A DNA stretch of 64,000 nucleotides from Collinsella sp. AF33-16. Its GTDB lineage: Bacteria > Actinomycetota > Coriobacteriia > Coriobacteriales > Coriobacteriaceae. The notes beneath the pieces are model-generated. The model was not told where the DNA came from. It worked only from the letters and a program-made list of their open reading frames with translations, and ran no database searches. Both the position numbers and the translations under genes were made by a program. The stretch lies in NCBI RefSeq assembly GCF_003475325.1, contig NZ_QRQC01000003.1, forward strand, positions 70,849 through 134,848. The letters are read 5' to 3'. Positions 18,282-24,305 of this stretch are shown here, in pieces (within the stretch, counting starts at the first letter, position 1; the number at the start of each line of letters is the position of its first letter).

Positions 18282-18298
18282 ACTGAGTGGGAGTAGAA
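18282..18298 (+). repeat. att-like repeat, distal degenerate copy
   Basis: ACTGAGTGGGAGTAGAA differs from the guaA end by two bases. Similarity continues beyond it (ACACGTTC against ATACGTTC and a related stem-loop), so this may be the original downstream flank of guaA displaced by insertions. Confidence 0.65.
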
Positions 18299-18331
18299 CA
18301 CACGTTCTGTATAACGTTATAGCACCAGGTG

Positions 18332-18363
18332 GCAGGCGTAGTTTCAATCGAAGCTACGCTTGC
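18332..18363 (+). terminator. Displaced guaA-type stem-loop
   Basis: GCAGGCGTAG (18332-18341) pairs with CTACGCTTGC (18354-18363) with one G-T pair; the loop TTTCAATCGAA mirrors the loop of the stem after guaA. No T-run. Confidence 0.55.
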
Positions 18364-18388
18364 TGCTATATATGGGTCGATGGCGGTA

Positions 18389-18806
18389 TCAATGCCCACG
18401 ATGCTTCTGCTTGCGCTTCAACTTCCGCTGCTCGAAGCGCGCCTCCGCCTCATCCGCGCGACGCTGGCTTCTTGCGCGGGCCGATTCCTGCTTCATCGCC
18501 TCCCGCTGACTCGCGAGCGCCTGCTGCGCCTTGGTGCCCATCGCCGGCTGCTTAAGGGCCTTCGACGCCTCGCGGGCTCGGCGCTTGGGGTTTTGCGGGC
18601 TTGCTCGTCTCGGCGGGATCGCCACCGAAGAACGCGAGCTCCGCCCATTTGCTTGTAACGAATTGCAGGATTTCCTCATCGGACGGTTCCGCGCCGAAGA
18701 CGATGCGGGCGACGCCGTATGTTCTGTCCTCGGCGTGTTCCGCCAGCCCGACCCAAAATTGGCCGTCGTGATATACGGTCAGGGTGGGCGACACGCTGAT
18801 CTGCAT
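18389..18806 (-). pseudogene. yjdF: yjdF, second copy, frameshifted
   Basis: Closely related to yjdF at 12417-12836, including the start MQISVSPTLTVYHDGQFWVGLAEH and the end KRKQKHRGH, but the two halves are in different frames. A one-base deletion near 18593-18597 (GTTTTGCGGG against ATTCTTCGCGGG in the intact copy) causes the shift after residue 70. The first frame stops at 18552. The riboswitch-like leader in front is intact. Confidence 0.82.
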
Positions 18807-18810
18807 GGCT

Positions 18811-18946
18811 GGTTCCTCCTTTATGTAGATGACCATGCAGAGAAGGGACAACCAAGGAGGCAGGTTACTGATGCGGACCCCCGCACGCCCGCGACTACCC
18901 GACGGGGACTGTGTTTTCATCTCTGATGCCCGCATTGTAGCACGCG
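18811..18946 (-). ncRNA. yjdF-type riboswitch leader, copy 2
   Basis: Nearly identical to the leader at 12841-12968, including the ribosome site (complement of 18815-18821) and its exact pairing partner (complement of 18854-18860). Conservation here is higher than in the coding region that follows. Confidence 0.68.
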
Positions 18947-19112
18947 CGGATTTACGATGTTGATTGCCGGCGCCTAGACGGAGATGAAGGCGGTTCGATC
19001 TAGGTCAAGCCGGTCGCTCGTTCATGAAGCGGCCGATTCCCTGAAAATAAAAGGCGCCCACGAGGACACCTACAGGCTATCTTCGAACTACTTGGTTTGG
19101 GGCAGACGGAGG

Positions 19113-19176
19113 AAAAAATAGGGCAGAATCGCTCTCACGATCCCGCCCCGCAAACCCGAGGGTTTCTAACTGGCTC
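19113..19176 (-). ncRNA. AbiF-associated structured RNA, distal copy
   Basis: Read on the minus strand: a small hairpin AAACCC-TC-GGGTTT, then GGGGCGGG paired with TCTGCCC around an ATCG/CGAT inner stem, then CCTATTTTTT, which resembles a rho-independent terminator tail. The layout and much of the sequence match the copy at 19245-19308. Confidence 0.65.
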
Positions 19177-19244
19177 CATTATTCCGGGCTTCTCAGTTCT
19201 GTCATTGACCCAGGTATCACCCGTCTCCTATAGCGAGTGAATAT

Positions 19245-19308
19245 AAAAATAGGGCAGAGTCGCTTGCGCAAGTCCGCCCCTAAAACCGTGAAGGTTTTGC
19301 TATCTGCA
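19245..19308 (-). ncRNA. AbiF-associated structured RNA, proximal copy
   Basis: Begins two bases after the abiF stop codon. On the minus strand: hairpin AAAACC-TTCAC-GGTTTT, then GGGGCGGA paired with TCTGCCC around CTTGCGCAAG, then CTATTTTTA. It shares GGGGCGG, AGCGA and TCTGCCCTATTTTT with the distal copy, with compensating changes in the first hairpin. Abi_2/AbiF genes are known to be accompanied by a structured ncRNA. Confidence 0.7.
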
Positions 19309-19310
19309 GG

Positions 19311-20273
19311 CTATTCTACCAACCCGAGCGATTCTGTCAACCTGCGAAGGAACTCGAGCGCGGAGCGAGCTGCGGCGTCGGGCCCCTTGCCGGGCAGCGC
19401 CTCGGTTTCGCCGTCGGCCCTGGCGAACATCTCGGCGAGCTCGGATGCGGCGCGCGAGCGCGAGGAGCCCTCGGGTACCAAGCCGGAGTGCGCCACGAGC
19501 ACGGTCGCGACCTCCTGCATGGCCGTATTCCCCATCCACTTCCTCCTGGTCGCCTTGGGAATTCCCACGGCGGCCACCCTTCGGGAGACGCCGCTGGACG
19601 CCGAGCCCCGGGCGGCGCCCCTCTCGGCGAAGCAGTTGATCAGGCACGAGCCGTGCGCGGCGCAGTTGCGGACGGACTTCACGCGCTTGAGGTCGTAGTG
19701 GGAGGCCTCGAGGCGCCTGTCGCCCCATCGCCTGGCGCAGAAGCGCACGAAGTCGATGAGGGTGCCGAACGAGGTGAGCTCAAGGAAGGCCCAGGCAGGC
19801 ATGTCGCCGGAGTACTTCGCGTAGAGGCTCGAGCTGTAGGGGCTGCGGCCGCTCATCTTGAGCTCGCGCAGGCGGTACTCCCTGTTTGCAGTGGTAAGCG
19901 ATGCCATGTAGTCGGCCACGATGGCGTAGCCGTCCTCTCCACGGTCCTCCATCTCGCGAAGCAGTGTCACCTTCTGGAAGTGCTCGATGTCGAGCGTCAT
20001 GCCGAGCAGGGCGTGGCGCAGCTCCTGGTCGAGCGCCGCGAGCAGGCGCAGCTGGCCGAAGTCGAGGTCTACGTAGCGGCCGTCGCGCGGGCCTCCCTCG
20101 TATTTCGAGAAGAGTTTGCGGTAGGATGCGAGCTTGAAGAAGTTGCACTTGTCGCGCAGGTAGTCCGCGGCCTTTTCCTCGGAACACAGCTCGAAGGCTA
20201 CGCCCTTCTGCTTGAGGTGCTCTATCTGCTGCTCGATCGTGAGGATCGGCTTCCTATCGTGGGGTTCGGCCAT
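19311..20273 (-). CDS. abiF: AbiF (Abi_2 family) abortive-infection protein with HEPN motif
   Basis: 320 residues. The N-terminus ILTIEQQIEHLKQKGVAFE ... YLRDKCNFFKLASYRKLF is the Abi_2 (pfam07751) signature, and WAFLELTSFGTLIDFVRFC with HYDLKRVKSVRNCAAHGSCL forms the later core. RNCAAH at residues 202-207 fits the R-x4-H motif of HEPN ribonucleases. CAGGAG precedes the ATG. Two small structured RNAs follow on the same strand. AbiF proteins act in phage defence and have been proposed as relatives of the Cas13 HEPN ancestor, working with their ncRNA. Residues 215-320 are less typical and may be a strain-specific tail. Confidence 0.85.
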   Translation of the reverse strand: MAEPHDRKPILTIEQQIEHLKQKGVAFELCSEEKAADYLRDKCNFFKLASYRKLFSKYEGGPRDGRYVDLDFGQLRLLAALDQELRHALLGMTLDIEHFQKVTLLREMEDRGEDGYAIVADYMASLTTANREYRLRELKMSGRSPYSSSLYAKYSGDMPAWAFLELTSFGTLIDFVRFCARRWGDRRLEASHYDLKRVKSVRNCAAHGSCLINCFAERGAARGSASSGVSRRVAAVGIPKATRRKWMGNTAMQEVATVLVAHSGLVPEGSSRSRAASELAEMFARADGETEALPGKGPDAAARSALEFLRRLTESLGLVE

Positions 20274-20750
20274 GCTCGGTCTCCTGTCATAAAAAGTATT
20301 GCCTATTTTACCAGCATGTCCTCGACATTCGGTGGAAGCCTCATCGTCGACTCATGGGCAAGCCGCCCGATACGACTCCCTTTCCCTGTCAGTAGTGCAG
20401 TCGCCTGACCTGCGGCTTTGGAATCTCGTTGGAAGCCGCTCGCGACCAATCATTTGCAGTTGTTGCGAGTGGCTTGCGCGTGATGCTGCGGTTGAGTTTC
20501 AGAAACGGGCGATTCCGCCCAATTGGGCACCCGAATCACGGTCGGAAGCTCCTTTGGGACAAAAACAAAAACTCAATGCCCTGAGTTTGAAAAAAGTTTT
20601 TGAGGTTGTCCCAACTTTTGTCCCCGAAGCCGACGAAACGCGACATCGCGTTATTCGGCGGCACGCGTTCCGTGTCGATGCCGAAAACTGGGTGCAACTG
20701 GAATGACGGGACGGCAGAACCAAAGCCACCAGCGAAATAGTGGGAATAAC
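20274..20750. other. Gene-free stretch with a long hairpin
   Basis: No convincing frame. At about 20553-20613, GGGACAAAAACAAAAACTCAA is mirrored by TTTTTGAGGTTGTCCC around a 20-base loop. Near 20356 the sequence CTCATGGGCAAGCCGCCCGA resembles 28476-28495, suggesting shared element debris. Confidence 0.4.
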
Positions 20751-20786
20751 AGCCCTCGAACCCTTTGGTTCGAGGGCTTTCTTTTT
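20751..20786 (+). terminator. Strong rho-independent terminator without an obvious gene
   Basis: AGCCCTCGAACC (20751-20762) and GGTTCGAGGGCT (20767-20778) form a 12-bp stem with a 4-base loop, followed by TTCTTTTT on the plus strand. The nearest plus-strand gene lies more than 2 kb upstream, so it may end a small RNA. Confidence 0.8.
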
Positions 20787-20811
20787 GCATCTCTACCTGG
20801 GAAAACGACCC

Positions 20812-20891
20812 AATTATTCCCGTGTGTCCCTACTGGGCGGTACAACGGAGTACTCGGCGGTACGGGAATAATTAGGCCCTGCGGGAATAAT
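20812..20891. repeat. Inverted and direct GGGAATAATT repeats
   Basis: AATTATTCCCGT (20812-20823) is mirrored by ACGGGAATAATT (20862-20873), and GCGGGAATAATT follows at 20881. GGCGGTAC is also repeated between them. No function is evident; an element end or recombination site is possible. Confidence 0.5.
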
Positions 20892-21164
20892 TCACAATTC
20901 GGGTCCCCCGAAGGCCGATTTCGAGCGGATGAAACTGACTTGAAACTGCGAGGCGGATTCAAGCCCTCTTCAATTGCATTCGCCCAGGTCAACAAATGGG
21001 AATAAAGAAATGCGAAAATCGGTTTCCGCAGTTTCAGTGACCCCGAATGCCGCCGAATAACGCCGTGTATTCTGAGCGTATTGCTTGCATTGTTGCATTA
21101 TTTTCCACAATGCAAGCATGGAATAAATCGAAGTCATACGAGCCACCAACGACATCGCCTCTTC

Positions 21165-21715
21165 CCAAAGGGGGCTCTTCACATCTGTGCAGGCGAAGGT
21201 GCTCGGCGTCGAGCGGTACGCGCTCTCGAGGCTGGAAGGGCTCGGCAACATAGAGAGGCTCGCGAAGGGCGTCTACCGCATGGGCGGCTCGCCGAGCACG
21301 CGGGAGGAGGACGTCCTCGCGGCCTGACTGTCGATCGACCCGGGGAGGCGCCCCGTCGCCATGGGGGCGACGGCTGCATGGCTCTACGGCATCGGCGAGG
21401 TCAGCCCCTCGCCCTACGAGTTCTGCACGCCCGAGAGAAAGCAGACTAAGCGCCCGAACCTGATTCATCAGGAAGCGCCGCCTCGACCCGAAGGACGTGG
21501 CGATCGTCTCGGACATCCCGGCGACGAGGCCCTGGCTCACGGTGGTGGACCTGATAGACTCCGGGGAGGAACTGAGCCTGGTCGCGAACGTGCTCGCGGA
21601 CGCGCTCGAAAGGGGCCTCGTCGAAGACGAGGGCGCGCTGAGGGAGAAAATCGACGCCGGGGGGCAAAAGCCGGGATGCCGGCGGGGGCCAGCCTGTACG
21701 ATTCGTTAGCTAGGA
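21165..21715 (+). pseudogene. AbiEi-type antitoxin (type IV TA), broken
   Basis: Reads VQAKVLGVERYALSRLEGLGNIERLAKGVYRMGG, the winged-helix N-terminus of AbiEi antitoxins, then an in-frame TGA at about 21326 where the family usually has tryptophan (AAW-LSIDPG). After WLYGIGEVSPSPYEF a frameshift near 21472 moves to KDVAIVSDIPATRPWLTVVDLI ... ADALERGLVED. Two lesions make this a pseudogene. It directly precedes the AbiEii toxin fragment. Confidence 0.75.
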
Positions 21716-21725
21716 GGCGGGAAGA

Positions 21726-21947
21726 ATGACGTACGAGAACGGCGGTCAGCTCGACAGGGCCCTGAAGAGGGCCGTTCGCGACAGGGGCGGTGACCCCGGG
21801 GACGGCTGTCGTCGGGCTTTGCGCGACCGGTTCCTGCGCAGGGTGTTCAGCAACCCCGACGGCCGGTTTATCCTCAAGGGCGGAAGCGGGCTGCTCGCGC
21901 GCATCCCCGACGGCCGCGTCACGCGCGACATCGACTTCGCGACGGCA
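21726..21947 (+). pseudogene. AbiEii-type nucleotidyltransferase toxin, 5' fragment
   Basis: 74 residues with RFILKGGSGLLARIPDGRVTRDIDFATAS, the nucleotidyltransferase GS...DxD motif of AbiEii/DUF1814 toxins. TAGGAGG precedes the ATG. Just after DIDFATA it is interrupted by the palindromic element at 21948-22065, and the remainder of the toxin (normally about 300 residues) is absent. Confidence 0.8.
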
Positions 21948-22065
21948 TCTGTGTTTGATAGCGTTCAATTTACGGGTTGGGGCTGCGGTGGAAATCCTGG
22001 ACCAAAAGAGGACCAGGATTTCCACCGCAGCCCCAACCCGAAAATCAGGCTTGACTAAACACAGA
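21948..22065. mobile_element. MITE-like 118-bp palindromic element
   Basis: Ends TCTGTGTTT (21948-21956) and AAACACAGA (22057-22065) are exact inverted copies. Each is followed inward by 16 unmatched bases, then by a perfect 28-bp inverted repeat (21973-22000 and 22013-22040) around a 12-base loop. It carries no gene. It lies at the break in the AbiEii toxin. Confidence 0.7.
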
Positions 22066-22228
22066 CGGTCTGCTGCGCGAGTACTTCCCGAAGGGGACCG
22101 GCTTCTCTGCGGTCTCGGACGAGGAGGTCGAGCGGGTGTACGATGCCATCAACCGCAGGCCCCACAAGCGCCTGGGGTTCAGGACGCCCTACGAGGTCCA
22201 CTACTCAGGGGTGTTGCAGTTGCTCTGA
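22066..22228 (+). pseudogene. IS30-family transposase C-terminal remnant
   Basis: Plus-strand reading GLLREYFPKGTGFSAVSDEEVERVYDAINRRPHKRLGFRTPYEV and a stop at 22226-22228. This is the conserved end of IS30 transposases (LLRxYFPKGTDF ... LNxRPRKxLGxxTPxEV). The DDE core and N-terminus are missing. Confidence 0.8.
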
Positions 22229-22649
22229 GAATTCAAGCTCGAAAAGGCGCAAGCAAAGGTATCTTGACTACGCTCTAAAGCGTGGCGTGAAGTCCGGCAT
22301 CGTTGACGCGCTGAGGCTTCAGGGAATTGCCGCGAGCGAGGTTGATGCAGTTTCTGTTGTGGTTGACGAGCATTCGACTTCGATCGACGGAAAGTACAAC
22401 CTGGCAGAATCGGTTGATGAGGAGCTGCGCTGCGGCATGTTCAACCCAACGTGGCAGACCTCCTACCCTCCTGTATTTAGCGACTGGCTGCCCAAGATTC
22501 CAGTCTCCTATGTCGACTCCTCCAAGGTGGCTATGGTGAGGGCGGCTGACGTGACGGCGAACTGGGCATTTATGGCCGAGCGCGACAAAGAGACATATCC
22601 GCGAGCCTACGAGATGCTATCAAAGGCGACGGTCCTCGGGCTTCTGTAG
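22229..22649 (+). pseudogene. DUF3800-like gene, 3' fragment
   Basis: The frame contains QRYLDYALKRGVKSGIVDAL, SVVVDEHSTSIDGKYNLAESVDEELRCGMF and a late VSYVDSSKVAMVRAADVTANW block, resembling the second half of DUF3800 proteins (RNase H-fold, often in defence islands). No start or N-terminal half is present; the left edge joins IS30 debris. Confidence 0.55.
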
Positions 22650-22705
22650 CGTTGGACATGTAACTATCTGTCTTTTCAAAAGCCGTGAAGATCTTGGTGG
22701 ATGAT

Positions 22706-22720
22706 AAATTGCGATTTGTC
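22706..22720 (-). repeat. TRD-cassette right-boundary repeat, silent copy
   Basis: AAATTGCGATTTGTC here is identical to 24375-24389 in the active RM gene; it encodes the DKSQF edge of the TRD on the minus strand. Confidence 0.85.
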
Positions 22721-23258
22721 GACCTGAGCGACGAAAGAGGCGAACTCTTGCTGAAGCTCAAGGGGAGGCAAGGGAACCGTCATTCTCTTTAGAGCTTCTT
22801 TGGTAATTGCCTCCCTTGTTGCTCCAGCCGCTCTTGAGCCGTTTAGCAGGAGTCTCTGATACGAATCACTGATCAGCACCGTGTTCAATAGCACCGGCAG
22901 CATCCGTTTTTGGTCGACTCTGACAATTGAGACATGCTGATTAACACGTCCACCAGCCAATTCATCTGGCAAAAGACATGAACGAGCAACCGAAGCGCCA
23001 GTAATATTCAGAAGCACGTCACCCTTCATCAGCGTGACGCCTTCTAGTTTTGCGGCTTGTTCATCATCAATACAAGCAAGGTCCTTCCACACGAAACGAC
23101 CGTTGTGAACATTCATGCTTCTGACCAGCGGAACACCTTCGGCCTTGTATGCCGTTTTGCCACCTCGTGGCGTTGCTCCGGAACCCAACTTGGTACAGAG
23201 GTCTTCAAGCCTAACGAAAGGCCATTTTTTACCATCGACCGGATCGCCAAATACCTCT

Positions 23259-23275
23259 ACAAACCGTGATTTGAC
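23259..23275 (-). repeat. TRD-cassette left-boundary repeat, silent copy
   Basis: ACAAACCGTGATTTGAC is identical to 24910-24926 in the active gene and encodes VKSRFV on the minus strand. It abuts the recombinase stop codon at 23276. Confidence 0.87.
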
Positions 23276-24268
23276 TTAACAGATATACCTTCTATGAGAG
23301 TCCCTTACGTTGTCCTGATCGACCATTGCGTACATCAACGTTGTATCAATCTTTTGATGGCCAAGCAGCTTCTGCACCTGCTCGATGGGCATTCCTTTTC
23401 CAATTGCTTTGGTGGCCAGCGTTCTCCTGAACTTATGTGGGTGGACGTGTTTGACGCCTGCTTTTGTTCCCAAGGAGCGAAGGCGGAGCTCGACTCCGCT
23501 TACTTGCAGCCTAGAACTCGGCTTTGTGAGACTACAGAATAGCGCGGCGACGTTATCGCTGCGTTCTTGCAGGTAGTTGTTTAGGTGCAGCTTTGTAGTC
23601 GCATCAAAATAGACGACTCTCTCTTTGTTGCCCTTTCCGAGTACAATGCACTCTCGCCGATTTAGATCAACGTCTTCTCGATTGAGCGAGACGAGTTCGC
23701 CTATTCTCATCCCTGTTGAACTAAGAAGGTTGATGATTGCCAGATCCCTCTTGCAAGAACAGGCGTCTGTGAGGGCTATAAGTTCTTCATCAGAATATAC
23801 GGACTTGACCGTTCTCTTTGAGCGAATCTTTTTAATGCGTCGTGCAGGGCTTTTGAGTATATGGTTCTCGTCTTCAAGCCAAGAGAAGAATGACGACAGG
23901 ATGCGCCTGACGTTGTCGACGGTGATGCTCCCTGCGTTATTACCCATGGGATATTCGCTCAGGTATGTTCGTAAGTCATCTGAACTAATCCGGACAATTG
24001 GTTTTTTGATTGCTTCGAGCGCCCTTGTAAGTGTGGCCTTGTAGTACCTGATGGTCTTAGGCGAGCATCCCTCGATGGTTTTGGCTGCGAGGAATCGCTC
24101 CATGTACTTTGAGGCCTCGTCTTCGACATTGCTGAGCGCGTTCACTTCAAGTTCGATGCCCCTGAGTTCGCTCATAAGGACGCTCTCGAGATACGAAAGC
24201 ACTTCGCCGCTAACGAGTGCCTGCATTTTTGTGAGAACCGCGTTTGCTATTTCGATCGTCGTGTGCAT
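23276..24268 (-). CDS. Tyrosine recombinase (XerC/D-type), RM-associated
   Basis: 330 residues. N-terminal SAM-like core-binding domain at about 50-135 (YMERFLAAKTIEGCSPKTIRYYKATL), catalytic domain after 155 with Arg188 (STGMRIGEL), HKFR (His278, Arg281), His304 (LLGHQKIDTTLMY) and nucleophile Tyr313. It sits between the active RM gene and a silent specificity cassette, all on one strand, as in phase-variable type I loci. Its ribosome site GGGAGGA lies in the 3' arm of a strong hairpin (24273-24300), which may limit its synthesis. Confidence 0.9.
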   Translation of the reverse strand: MHTTIEIANAVLTKMQALVSGEVLSYLESVLMSELRGIELEVNALSNVEDEASKYMERFLAAKTIEGCSPKTIRYYKATLTRALEAIKKPIVRISSDDLRTYLSEYPMGNNAGSITVDNVRRILSSFFSWLEDENHILKSPARRIKKIRSKRTVKSVYSDEELIALTDACSCKRDLAIINLLSSTGMRIGELVSLNREDVDLNRRECIVLGKGNKERVVYFDATTKLHLNNYLQERSDNVAALFCSLTKPSSRLQVSGVELRLRSLGTKAGVKHVHPHKFRRTLATKAIGKGMPIEQVQKLLGHQKIDTTLMYAMVDQDNVRDSHRRYIC

Positions 24269-24272
24269 CAGT

Positions 24273-24300
24273 TCCTCCCATCCCGATATGGATGGGAGGA
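24273..24300 (-). promoter_or_regulatory. Hairpin sequestering the recombinase ribosome site
   Basis: TCCTCCCATCC and GGATGGGAGGA form a perfect 11-bp stem with a 6-base loop. On the minus strand the 3' arm contains the Shine-Dalgarno sequence GGGAGGA placed five bases before the recombinase ATG. It may also act as a weak terminator for the RM gene ending at 24306. Confidence 0.7.
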
Positions 24301-24305
24301 ACGTA

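Larger units (their letters stand above)
22676..23275 (-). pseudogene. Silent type I specificity (HsdS) cassette
   Basis: The minus-strand frame begins at VKSRFVEVFGDPVDGKKWPF, without its own start, and carries one target-recognition domain (LGSGATPRGGKTAYKAEGVPLVRSMNV ... LPPLELQQEFASFVAQVDKSQF). Its two edges repeat those of the second TRD of the fused RM gene at 24306-28133. It directly follows the recombinase stop codon, so it looks like a stored alternative TRD. Confidence 0.8.

Noticed and set aside
19113..19308. CRISPR array reading of the two repeated blocks downstream of abiF
   Set aside because: Only two diverged copies with internal hairpins and T-run ends; no uniform repeat-spacer pattern and no cas genes. 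No CRISPR array was found anywhere in the window.
20735..20750. Fourth att-like copy (AGTGGGAATAA)
   Set aside because: It shares only about ten bases with the guaA end and lacks flanking similarity; several other GGGAATAA runs occur nearby.
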